A DNA stretch of 21,291 nucleotides from a virus: positions 1 through 21,291 of the IMG/VR virus record IMGVR_UViG_3300010388_000054. The stretch is one strand, 5' to 3'. Shown here piece by piece: positions 1 through 6,042 of this stretch. Made by a program: the position numbers and the translations under genes. A model generated the notes under the pieces. The model was given only the letters and a program-made list of their open reading frames with translations. It was not told the DNA's origin and did no database searches. Within the stretch, counting starts at the first letter, position 1. Each line of letters begins with the position of its first letter.

Positions 1-601
1 GCTTGTGGATGTTGTTTGCAATCTGTAGAGCAAGCGTCGACTTACCAGTCTTAGGAGTTGCTACTACAACGATTAGCTGACCCTTTTGCAGACCGTTAGT
101 CACTGCGTCAATGGTCGGGAATCCAGTGGCAACACCTAGAAGTCCAGGGTTGTTCTTGCGGAAGATGTAGTCGTCCCAGCGAGACTCGGTGGTATCGATA
201 AGGTTGACGTCAGAGGTCTTGTTTAGGCCCTCTTCTTCAAGCTTGACCAGACCACTCTGCATCATCAGGAGCGCACTCTCGTGGTCCTTGTTGTTCTGGA
301 TCTCGTCGATCGCAGCTCTAACAGTGGTCGTGATGGAAAGCTTACGGCGCTTGTCTACAAGATCATCGAGCAGGTAGTCGATGGAGTCAGTTAGTTCCTG
401 AATCTGGTAGGCAGGGAAGTTTGACTTGACTACCTCTACGCTTGGAGCCTCTGCGTACTTGGAGTAGTGCGTACGCATGAATACCCATACGCGCTTGTCT
501 TCATCATCGTTGAACCAGTGGTCCGATACGTTGCGTTCGAATAGCGGTGACAGATCTCGGATCTGAATTGCCGCACTTAATAGTTTTGACTCGGTGCTCA
601 T
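1..601 (-). CDS. dnaB: DnaB-like replicative helicase, N-terminal part (cut by window edge)
   Basis: I translated this from the ATG at 601; 200 residues are visible before the left edge. Residues 1-120 form a charged, helical N-terminal region. They are followed by the entry to a RecA-type helicase core: GVATGFPTIDAVTNGLQKGQ, then a Walker A motif ATPKTGKST at residues 181-189. This order (short N-domain, 'GxxTGFxxxDxxTxG', GxxxxGKS/T) is characteristic of the DnaB/T4 gp41 family. These hexameric helicases unwind DNA at the fork and interact with primase. The start overlaps the stop of the upstream gene as ATGA (598-601), indicating translational coupling. A DnaC-type loader and a probable initiator lie upstream in the same operon, which supports the role. 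The Walker B and arginine-finger regions lie outside the window. The family call is firm; primase fusion or intein insertion cannot be judged. Confidence 0.85.
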   Translation of the reverse strand, partial: MSTESKLLSAAIQIRDLSPLFERNVSDHWFNDDEDKRVWVFMRTHYSKYAEAPSVEVVKSNFPAYQIQELTDSIDYLLDDLVDKRRKLSITTTVRAAIDEIQNNKDHESALLMMQSGLVKLEEEGLNKTSDVNLIDTTESRWDDYIFRKNNPGLLGVATGFPTIDAVTNGLQKGQLIVVVATPKTGKSTLALQIANNIHK

Positions 602-1005
602 AGTGAAGGAAAATCCAATCCCCAACGGCCGTACCGTAGGAGTCTAGCTGGCGTGTCGATCACGCCGATAAGTTCTGGACGGTAAGGTAGCTCGTCCACT
701 AGCTTGTCAACTGACTTGTAGGCAGAAGCATAGCGGAATGGATTGGTACCAAACTCATCTAGGTAGATCATTACATCTTTTAGCTCGTCCTCTGAGTGAG
801 TAAAGCTGATTAGTTCCATGGTGGTGCCTCGCTTTAGCGACACCATGTACAGGTGGCTAAGAACCAGACGGTTGTACTCTACACGCTTTTTAAGGCTAGG
901 CACAATACGCCACTTCTTTACCTTGTCCTCGTAGATGTCAGTAATAACATCTATCGTTACTAAAATACGCTGGGGCAGTGCGTTGCTGATATCGCCGTTA
1001 AGCAT
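598..1005 (-). CDS. Hypothetical protein of the replication operon (135 aa)
   Basis: I do not recognise this protein. It is soluble-looking, with no signal peptide or membrane segment. An N-terminal hydrophobic strand (RILVTIDVITDIY) resembles the first beta strand of an alpha/beta fold. The C-terminus is conserved-looking and aromatic-rich (ELIGVIDTPARLLRYGRWGL). The gene is coupled at both ends: its ATG shares a base with the stop of the SWIM gene (TAATG at 1003-1007) and its stop overlaps the helicase start as ATGA. Lying between a helicase-loader/SWIM pair and the helicase, it most likely serves DNA replication or repair, but that is inference from position only. Confidence 0.7.
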   Translation of the reverse strand: MLNGDISNALPQRILVTIDVITDIYEDKVKKWRIVPSLKKRVEYNRLVLSHLYMVSLKRGTTMELISFTHSEDELKDVMIYLDEFGTNPFRYASAYKSVDKLVDELPYRPELIGVIDTPARLLRYGRWGLDFPSL

Positions 1006-1304
1006 TAGAACACCTCTACCTTTCCATATTTAATAATGAACTCGCGGAAGGTTTGCTCGGTCTTCATCGCGGAAGTAATTTGTGAAGAAGTAACCTTATC
1101 AGAAAATTCGAACGGGTAAATTCCGTTGTTCAATTCGATACGTCCACTGACCAGCTTGACGTGCTTGCAGACCTGCTTTACCACGAACCCCGGACAATTG
1201 CACTCTAGGTTTCGTTTCTTGTCGGCACTTACCTCGAATATGTTTGGGCCTGGCGACCCCTCCTGTTGTGTCAGGAATACCTGAATCAATCTCTTATGCT
1301 TCAT
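1005..1304 (-). CDS. Small SWIM-type zinc-finger protein (99 aa)
   Basis: Residues 35-48 (CNCPGFVVKQVCKH) fit the SWIM zinc-finger pattern CxCx(n)CxH, with candidate ligands C35, C37, C46 and H48. SWIM domains are known to bind DNA or proteins and occur in bacterial SWI2/SNF2 ATPases, MuDR transposases and the Shu2/SWS1 recombination factors. Here the finger is nearly the whole protein. It is preceded by a short beta-rich segment that may position it (IQVFLTQQEGSPGPNIFEVS) and followed by about 50 residues without recognisable features. The gene is coupled by TAATG to the loader gene upstream and to the 135-aa gene downstream. A DNA-binding accessory role in replication or recombination is plausible. 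The motif is visible; the function is inferred. Confidence 0.75.
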   Translation of the reverse strand: MKHKRLIQVFLTQQEGSPGPNIFEVSADKKRNLECNCPGFVVKQVCKHVKLVSGRIELNNGIYPFEFSDKVTSSQITSAMKTEQTFREFIIKYGKVEVF

Positions 1305-1990
1305 TACTTCCTCAAGTCCGAGCTTACGTCCATGTTGACATAAATGAAAGCCTCATGGACAAATGACTGAGTAGCGGTGCCATAGTGAGTCTCCCAGTCG
1401 TCAAGCTTAACGTTGGTAGTCATAATGGTCGGAAGCCCGTTGTTGAATCGAGTGCGTAGTACGTGGTGAAGCATGTTCTTCTGCCAGCCCGAAGCGCTTG
1501 CGTGCTCCTTGCCTACATCGTCCAATATCAAGACACGGACATTGTACGCGTCATCCGCGGCCTCGCCAAGAATGCTGTTGTACAGAAGCTCGTCGTCGTT
1601 GTCGTGGGCGTCCATGATGTCACCCTTGAGGTCTAGTAGACCGTTGTAGGTGATGAAGTAGCACGGGCGGACTACGGCCTTACCTGGGGCAAAGCCGATG
1701 ACAGCAGGGTCGATGTTGCGGATGATCTCCTGGACCAGCGTATTAGCCAATGTGGTCTTACCGCGGCCAGGAAGCCCGTACAGCATCAAACCCAGTCCAC
1801 AGGTCTCTTTACCCTCAGCACGGATGATTCGGTCCTTGTAGAGGGCACTGAGCCACTTCTGGACGGCACTCATAGGTTCCGCTGGAACGTCAGTACAGTC
1901 CTCCAGAGTCCAGCCGATCTTGGCAGGCGGTAGGGACGCGATCTTGACCCACGTACGGCGTCTAGCCGGCAGTTCGTCAGGCTTATACAT
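1304..1990 (-). CDS. DnaC/IstB-type AAA+ ATPase, probable helicase loader
   Basis: This 228-residue protein has a Walker A motif at residues 72-80 (GLPGRGKTT), a Walker B at 153-160 (VLILDDVG) and a sensor-1-like segment at 188-193 (TIMTTN). The arrangement and length match DnaC/DnaI-type AAA+ proteins, which load the DnaB-family helicase onto single-stranded DNA. The N-terminal 60 residues are basic and tryptophan-containing and could be the helicase- or initiator-contacting part. The ATG start overlaps the end of the upstream initiator gene by 8 nt, and its stop forms TAATG with the SWIM gene. Initiator-loader-helicase genes in one operon parallel lambda O-P, except that this phage also encodes its own helicase. 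The ATPase call is certain; the loader role rests on fold type and context. Confidence 0.85.
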   Translation of the reverse strand: MYKPDELPARRRTWVKIASLPPAKIGWTLEDCTDVPAEPMSAVQKWLSALYKDRIIRAEGKETCGLGLMLYGLPGRGKTTLANTLVQEIIRNIDPAVIGFAPGKAVVRPCYFITYNGLLDLKGDIMDAHDNDDELLYNSILGEAADDAYNVRVLILDDVGKEHASASGWQKNMLHHVLRTRFNNGLPTIMTTNVKLDDWETHYGTATQSFVHEAFIYVNMDVSSDLRK

Positions 1991-2876
1991 CTTCGTCCTC
2001 CAATAGAGCTAGCTTGCGGTTTGTAAGCTCCTGGTCCTTGATGATAGCAGTCTCAACCTGCTCCACAGTAACCACACGCTCACGGGCAGTCTGCACCATG
2101 CTAGGGGCCTTGTACAAGAACGCACGCCATAGGTGGTTGCCGTCCTCGTACTTCTCGGCTTCGAGACTAGAGAAGAACATGTTAACCATCTCAAGCTCTA
2201 GCGCGCCGTTGGTGTCGTGCTGCTTACGGAAAGCGGATAGCGCAGGTACGAAGCGAGACTGGATAACGCTGAAGGGCTTGATGTTCCACATGTCCGCTAG
2301 GCGGTCAGAGAACTCAAAGGCCACGTCCTTGCAAGTCCAGCTAAGCGGGTCAATCTTAGATCTGTGCATCTCACGACGAGCCTCGGCTTTCTTCTCCTTG
2401 CCCTCCTGATACTCAGCCTTCCTAACTGCCTCGTACTTCTGTCGCTCGCGGAGGTCGTCATTGTCACTAGACGAGGTGCCTCCGAAGAATTCGTAACCCA
2501 TGTTTTTTTCTTTCCCTTTGACCTCGTCAAAGAATTTATTTGTAGCAGTAATAGTAGTTCTAGCTGTATAGCTATTGGAAATAGCACTTACTTGCTGAAC
2601 TGCTAAATAGCTGTTATCAGACGTGCCCACTCCGGGCACATCCGACGTGCCCACTCCGGGCATGTCCGACGTGACCACTTTTATGTTAGTTCCGCCACCT
2701 GCAAGCTTGACAATTTTGATCTTATTTCCGTCGCGTAACTCTTTCAGGATCGCCAAGCTCTTGCGCTTGCTAAGGCCCTTTTCGATCATCAGGTTACGGT
2801 AATTAATCCTTATCTCAGGATTAGATTTAAAGAATTTAAGACAGTCCCTAGCAGGGCGGCTTAGTGTGTCGCTCAC
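1983..2876 (-). CDS. Winged-helix replication initiator-like protein (lambda O-like role)
   Basis: The start is GTG at 2876, overlapping the previous stop (GTGA at 2873-2876). Residues 1-60 look like a winged-helix DNA-binding domain: RPARDCLKFFKSNPEIRINY, then a helix pair with KGLSKRKSLAILKELRDGNK and a beta wing. Residues about 67-86 are a tandem repeat (SDMPGVGTSDVPGVGTSDNS) encoded by 24-bp DNA repeats. A low-complexity linker and a charged helix (residues 145-175) follow. The C-terminal part, residues about 176-297, is helical and could contact the loader or helicase. Directly downstream lies the DnaC-like loader. DNA-binding N-domain, repeat-bearing linker and partner-binding C-domain is the layout of lambda O and related initiators. 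The exact family is not identified. A DnaT/DnaD-like primosomal protein or a transcription regulator is the alternative. Confidence 0.6.
   Translation of the reverse strand: MSDTLSRPARDCLKFFKSNPEIRINYRNLMIEKGLSKRKSLAILKELRDGNKIKIVKLAGGGTNIKVVTSDMPGVGTSDVPGVGTSDNSYLAVQQVSAISNSYTARTTITATNKFFDEVKGKEKNMGYEFFGGTSSSDNDDLRERQKYEAVRKAEYQEGKEKKAEARREMHRSKIDPLSWTCKDVAFEFSDRLADMWNIKPFSVIQSRFVPALSAFRKQHDTNGALELEMVNMFFSSLEAEKYEDGNHLWRAFLYKAPSMVQTARERVVTVEQVETAIIKDQELTNRKLALLEDEDV
2501..2678. other. Candidate replication origin inside the initiator gene
   Basis: The 24-bp repeats at 2620-2678 are GC-rich. The adjoining 120 bases (2501-2620) are about 34% G+C, markedly lower than the flanking coding sequence. 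This AT-rich part contains small dyads such as GCTATT-gga-AATAGC at 2571-2585 and AGCT-gtat-AGCT at 2562-2573. In the direction of the gene the order is repeats, then AT-rich stretch. In lambda, gene O has the same order of iterons followed by an AT-rich unwinding region. Basis: the repeats and the composition are seen directly; origin function is inference. Confidence 0.45.
2620..2678 (-). repeat. Tandem 24-bp repeats (2 full, 1 partial), each with an inverted repeat
   Basis: Two 24-bp units at 2620-2643 and 2644-2667 differ at only two positions. A third unit is truncated to 11 bases at 2668-2678, with one mismatch in the part kept. On the plus strand each full unit begins gacgtgcccactccgggca and contains a dyad: GTGCCC-actcc-GGGCAC in unit 1 (2623-2639) and TGCCC-actcc-GGGCA in unit 2 (2648-2662). 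The repeats are in frame and encode about eight residues each in the initiator linker. GC-rich tandem repeats containing dyads resemble initiator-binding iterons. Confidence 0.8.
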
Positions 2877-3463
2877 TTGCTGAGCTTACGGGTAACTTCC
2901 GCCACAATCTTTTCGGCAAGAAGGTCAGCCAGTTCGTTTAGAACTTCTTGGATGGTCTCATCTAGATTGATGACGAGGTCTGATTCGTCCTCTGGATCCT
3001 CCTGGGCGGCAAGTACTTCCTCAACCGTAATAAGCGCAGGTGCTTCCTCCACGATGTCGTGTGCGGGTGCCTGAGCCGGTTTAGGGATAATTGCCATAGA
3101 AGGCATACCAATCAAAGTAAGACCCTCGGTTAGGTCATACATACGGACTGCGAATTCTTGCGCCTTTGAGGCAGCAAGTTGACACTCAGAGTCTTCATCA
3201 TCCCAGAGCATAAAGAACTGAATCTCGTTCATCGCGGTTTCCGCAAATAAAGAATCGTAGTTATTGTCTGGGTACTGAAGTACAGGGATTTCTTTATCCT
3301 GCGCCCACTGTTCGGCCCAGACCTGTCCTTCGGATTGTTTAGATCCGTAAACAGTAGCGATCGTAACTTCATCTGATGAGTCTGCTACATCACTGATAAG
3401 AGCCTCTACATTGGCTCTAGTTGACTTTCCATTTCCAATAACCACTATGGTTACTCGTCTCAT
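2873..3463 (-). CDS. SLOG/YspA-like Rossmannoid protein, first gene of the replication operon
   Basis: This is a 196-residue protein starting at ATG 3463, behind a perfect AAGGAGGT Shine-Dalgarno at 3469-3476. The N-terminal 115 residues read as an alpha/beta fold: a first strand with a glycine-rich turn (VTIVVIGNGKST), then VTIATVYGSKQSEGQVWAEQ and a helix-strand unit ending IPVLQYPD, then FFMLWDDEDSECQLAASKAQ. This pattern resembles YspA/DprA-type SLOG domains, which bind nucleotides or nucleotide-derived signals. Residues 120-196 form an acidic tail (EEAPALITVEEVLAAQEDPE) ending in an amphipathic helix that may oligomerise. The gene is first behind the 3490-3518 promoter, and its stop overlaps the initiator's GTG. 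SLOG assignment is by pattern only and should be treated as tentative; the gene itself is secure. Confidence 0.45.
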   Translation of the reverse strand: MRRVTIVVIGNGKSTRANVEALISDVADSSDEVTIATVYGSKQSEGQVWAEQWAQDKEIPVLQYPDNNYDSLFAETAMNEIQFFMLWDDEDSECQLAASKAQEFAVRMYDLTEGLTLIGMPSMAIIPKPAQAPAHDIVEEAPALITVEEVLAAQEDPEDESDLVINLDETIQEVLNELADLLAEKIVAEVTRKLSK

Positions 3464-3468
3464 GATTT

Positions 3469-3476
3469 ACCTCCTT
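3469..3476 (-). promoter_or_regulatory. Strong Shine-Dalgarno for the first replication-operon gene
   Basis: The minus strand reads AAGGAGGT followed by AAATC and the ATG at 3463-3461. This is an exact anti-16S match with 5-nt spacing and the strongest ribosome-binding site seen in the window. It fixes the start of the 196-aa gene. Confidence 0.85.
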
Positions 3477-3489
3477 GGACGGAAGTTTC

Positions 3490-3518
3490 ATACTACGGTC
3501 GGAATATTAGTTTGTCAA
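3490..3518 (-). promoter_or_regulatory. Sigma70-type promoter of the replication operon
   Basis: On the minus strand there is a consensus -35 box TTGACA (3518-3513), a 17-bp spacer and a -10 box TAGTAT (3495-3490, 4 of 6 matches). Transcription would start near 3483, giving a leader of about 20 nt that carries the AAGGAGGT site. The -35 box overlaps the TGA stop (3517-3515) of the last tail gene, so the promoter sits at the seam between the late tail genes and the replication genes. Confidence 0.7.
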
Positions 3519-5542
3519 ATGATATAGCCGATAAAGGTTGCCCAAGGCGCGTAGTTAGGAACATAGTCTTCCATTACAGCCTTAAGGCGCTTGTAAGTAA
3601 CCACACGGTTTCTGTAGTAAAGGCTTCTTCCGCCTACTTCGTCGTTAGCAGTAGCCCCGTGAGATTCCCACAGAAGGTCAGTCAGTTCTTCATAACCAGA
3701 GTCACCGTCAAAGTATGGGTGCAAGTAACTGGTTCTCTCAAACAGCAGCGCGTCCGCAAATACTTCTCTAGTGTTGGCTGAGGTGTATAGGAGTTTGACC
3801 TTAGCTTTGACGGTGTCGGCTGGGGCGGTTGCTGTGTAAGATACACGCCCCCAAGCGGTAGTCAATGTGAAGTTCTCTGAGGTGTCGTCGTCTGTGTCGA
3901 TCACAGTGTCAGTGTCGTCGTACCATTCAATCTTCAGCGCAACTGTATCTGTAACCGGACCTTTAACGTAGGCGCTAAAAGTGTGGGCGTCCAGTGCCGT
4001 AGCGTCCATCATGAAGTCAGACTCGATTGCGGGCTGAGTACCAGAAGATACAATCTTCAAGGAATTAGAACCGCCTACCCCTGTAGGTGCGCTAGCAACT
4101 ACTGAGCCGGTACCTCCAGTGATGATCCAGTTAGTTGTCGCTGATTCAAAGCTAGGGTTAAGGATTTCATTGATGCGGTTAGGGCCTAGGTAGATATCAA
4201 TTCGGCGTGCGTCAACAAAGTCAGTGGCAGAAGAGCCTTCTTCAAACTGAGCAGCATCAAAATAGTGAGGCTCGCCAGAGGCAGCGCTTACAATCGTTGC
4301 GTATGGAATAGCCCATACTGCGTCAGAAGGAGCCGTAGCTGTTACTACAGTTGTGCGGTTCCACGCATCAGTAGCCTCGTTGGTAGAGGTGACTTCAGTA
4401 ACAGTGGTGCTAGAAAAAGTGCCGTCGCTCTTTACCCACTTGATACCAGTTTTGATATTCTTAGCGGTGGTCTTAGCTCTAGCAAAGATAGTGAAAGCGT
4501 ATGCGGTTCCAGCGGTTACTGGGATGCTTTGAGTTCGCGCCTTTACCGTGTCCGACAGAGATCCGCAGTAGATAGTGACGTCTGCGGAAGAAGTAGGAAC
4601 CACCTTCAGCATTCCAGCTTGGGCGTTAGGGTAGTTAGACGGTGAAGTACTCTCCTGGTACGGAGAGACTACAGGAGACTCAGATAGTCCTGTGATTGAC
4701 GACAATGTGCCGTTAGAGGTTGAAGTCCAAGAGCCGATGCCTAGTTCAAACGAAGAGTCATCTACGTTTAGCATCAAGTTTGTCACCGCGTCTAGTTTGC
4801 AGCTGTATCCAGTGAACGCAGGCACAAAAGTCTTAATACCTGCAACTGACCCTTTTTTGCGGTGGATGTTTGCGGCGTTCTGCAACATACGTCTACCCTG
4901 CTGGATACCCAACTCACGTTCGTATGTAAAGCCGAACTGGTCTAGCATGTTAGGGATCAGACGACCGTCTAGGTTGTTTATGTTGTACTTGTTCTTCACG
5001 TTTTCAGCGTGAGTCTTAAGCATGTCGTGCTCAAACGCGAATACTTTCAAGAAGTTGTAGAGGTCATTGTTAAACTCGTCGACGGCATCAGTGATGGCTG
5101 TGATGTTTAGAGTCTTGTAGATGAACGGCATGTACTCGTACATAAGCGTTGCAGTTCCGTAGTCCTTTACGGACACTCCAAGGGTAACTCCGGCCTTAAA
5201 CCATTTGCCATCGCTGGTTCTGCGCACAAAGATTGAGTAGTAATAGGTTTTGCCAGAGGCAAGCCCTGCTCCATTAGGCAGCTCTCCAGCATCAATGAAC
5301 GAGGTCTTTGAGTATGTGTCATCCACATCTAAAAGGACATCCCCGTCATCAGCGGTCATAGGGAAGCCCAAAGAGTTGCGTATTAGTCGAAACTTGTCCC
5401 AAGCACCTTGAGGAGGAACCCACCTAAGCTGGATTGTTCCATAGTTAATTGACTTAGCTCTAAACGGCGTAGCGTCGTAGTCAACCAAGGCCTCGCGACC
5501 GTATTGAAATACGCTATAAAAATTACCGCCATAAAGTGCCAT
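3515..5542 (-). CDS. gpI-like baseplate/tail-fibre protein with carbohydrate-binding modules
   Basis: This 675-residue protein has several domains in order. Residues about 30-125 resemble a fibronectin-III-like sandwich (TIQLRWVPP, YYYSIFVRR). Residues about 130-250 match phage tail protein I (P2 gpI type): YEYMPFIYKTLN, then DGRLIPNMLDQFGFTYERE and NAANIHRKKGSVAGIKTF. Two beta-sandwich modules of CBM4/9 type follow, recognisable by their openings at about 255 (NLMLNVDDSSFELGIGSW) and about 460 (NEILNPSFESATTNW). The C-terminal 40 residues are tyrosine-rich (RNRVVTYKRLKAVMEDYVPN). In P2, gpI sits at the edge of the baseplate and connects to fibres. The sugar-binding modules suggest that here the same chain also contacts the cell surface. 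It is the last tail gene. The start ATG has CGGAG 6 nt upstream. Confidence 0.8.
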   Translation of the reverse strand: MALYGGNFYSVFQYGREALVDYDATPFRAKSINYGTIQLRWVPPQGAWDKFRLIRNSLGFPMTADDGDVLLDVDDTYSKTSFIDAGELPNGAGLASGKTYYYSIFVRRTSDGKWFKAGVTLGVSVKDYGTATLMYEYMPFIYKTLNITAITDAVDEFNNDLYNFLKVFAFEHDMLKTHAENVKNKYNINNLDGRLIPNMLDQFGFTYERELGIQQGRRMLQNAANIHRKKGSVAGIKTFVPAFTGYSCKLDAVTNLMLNVDDSSFELGIGSWTSTSNGTLSSITGLSESPVVSPYQESTSPSNYPNAQAGMLKVVPTSSADVTIYCGSLSDTVKARTQSIPVTAGTAYAFTIFARAKTTAKNIKTGIKWVKSDGTFSSTTVTEVTSTNEATDAWNRTTVVTATAPSDAVWAIPYATIVSAASGEPHYFDAAQFEEGSSATDFVDARRIDIYLGPNRINEILNPSFESATTNWIITGGTGSVVASAPTGVGGSNSLKIVSSGTQPAIESDFMMDATALDAHTFSAYVKGPVTDTVALKIEWYDDTDTVIDTDDDTSENFTLTTAWGRVSYTATAPADTVKAKVKLLYTSANTREVFADALLFERTSYLHPYFDGDSGYEELTDLLWESHGATANDEVGGRSLYYRNRVVTYKRLKAVMEDYVPNYAPWATFIGYII

Positions 5543-5555
5543 TTAAAACTCCGTA

Positions 5556-6032
5556 TTAGCCGAACACTACGCTTAGCACGTATAGGTTGTTTAGATCCGC
5601 AGCTGTGGCTGTGTCAACTAGCCTTGCGTCCTTGTCGATGTAAACGCCAACAGTGCCGGCAGAGGTCTGCCACTCTTGAAGGTTAGCTGTCTGACCAGAC
5701 GCGCCCTTGATTACAAGGCCCTTAGTAGCCGAAGTGCTGGCAGTGATAACATCGCCACCAGACTTAGTGACATAGTTAGTATTGATCGCCTTGTAAAGGC
5801 CAGCTTCAATGTTCTCTAGGCGTGTCTTAACGTTTCCGTAAGCTGTGCTAGTTGCATTAGAGAACGTGAGCGAAGCCATAGCAGTCGCAGATGTCGTGTC
5901 AGGGTAGGTTCCCAGAGCAGTCTGAATAGCACGTACTTCGCTCTGCAAGTCGTTTACGTGCGCAGCGAGTACGTAGTCGGTGTTATCTACCTTGGTAGTA
6001 AAGTCCGCTATTGTGCTTGGATATGCTGTCAT
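5556..6032 (-). CDS. Short tail-fibre-like protein (158 aa)
   Basis: The N-terminus has the pattern common in phage fibre and baseplate-attached proteins (NTDYVLAAHVNDLQSEVRAI followed by a short 'QTALGTYP'). It is followed by beta-helix/trimer-type sequence (GLVIKGASGQTANLQEWQ, then GTVGVYIDKDARLVD). The protein ends soon after, so it is short for a receptor-binding fibre and may be a trimeric adaptor or a minimal fibre. It lies between gpJ-like and gpI-like genes, the usual place for peripheral baseplate parts. Translation starts at ATG 6032 with AAGGAG 7 nt upstream. No chaperone or catalytic motif is visible. Confidence 0.65.
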   Translation of the reverse strand: MTAYPSTIADFTTKVDNTDYVLAAHVNDLQSEVRAIQTALGTYPDTTSATAMASLTFSNATSTAYGNVKTRLENIEAGLYKAINTNYVTKSGGDVITASTSATKGLVIKGASGQTANLQEWQTSAGTVGVYIDKDARLVDTATAADLNNLYVLSVVFG

Positions 6033-6042
6033 TGGTTTCTCC

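Noticed and set aside
1304-1990. IstB transposition ATPase of an insertion sequence
   Set aside because: No transposase (IstA) or terminal repeats are nearby, and the gene is embedded in a replication operon.
2620-2678. CRISPR-like array
   Set aside because: Units are directly adjacent without spacers, lie in frame in a coding gene, and number only two and a half.
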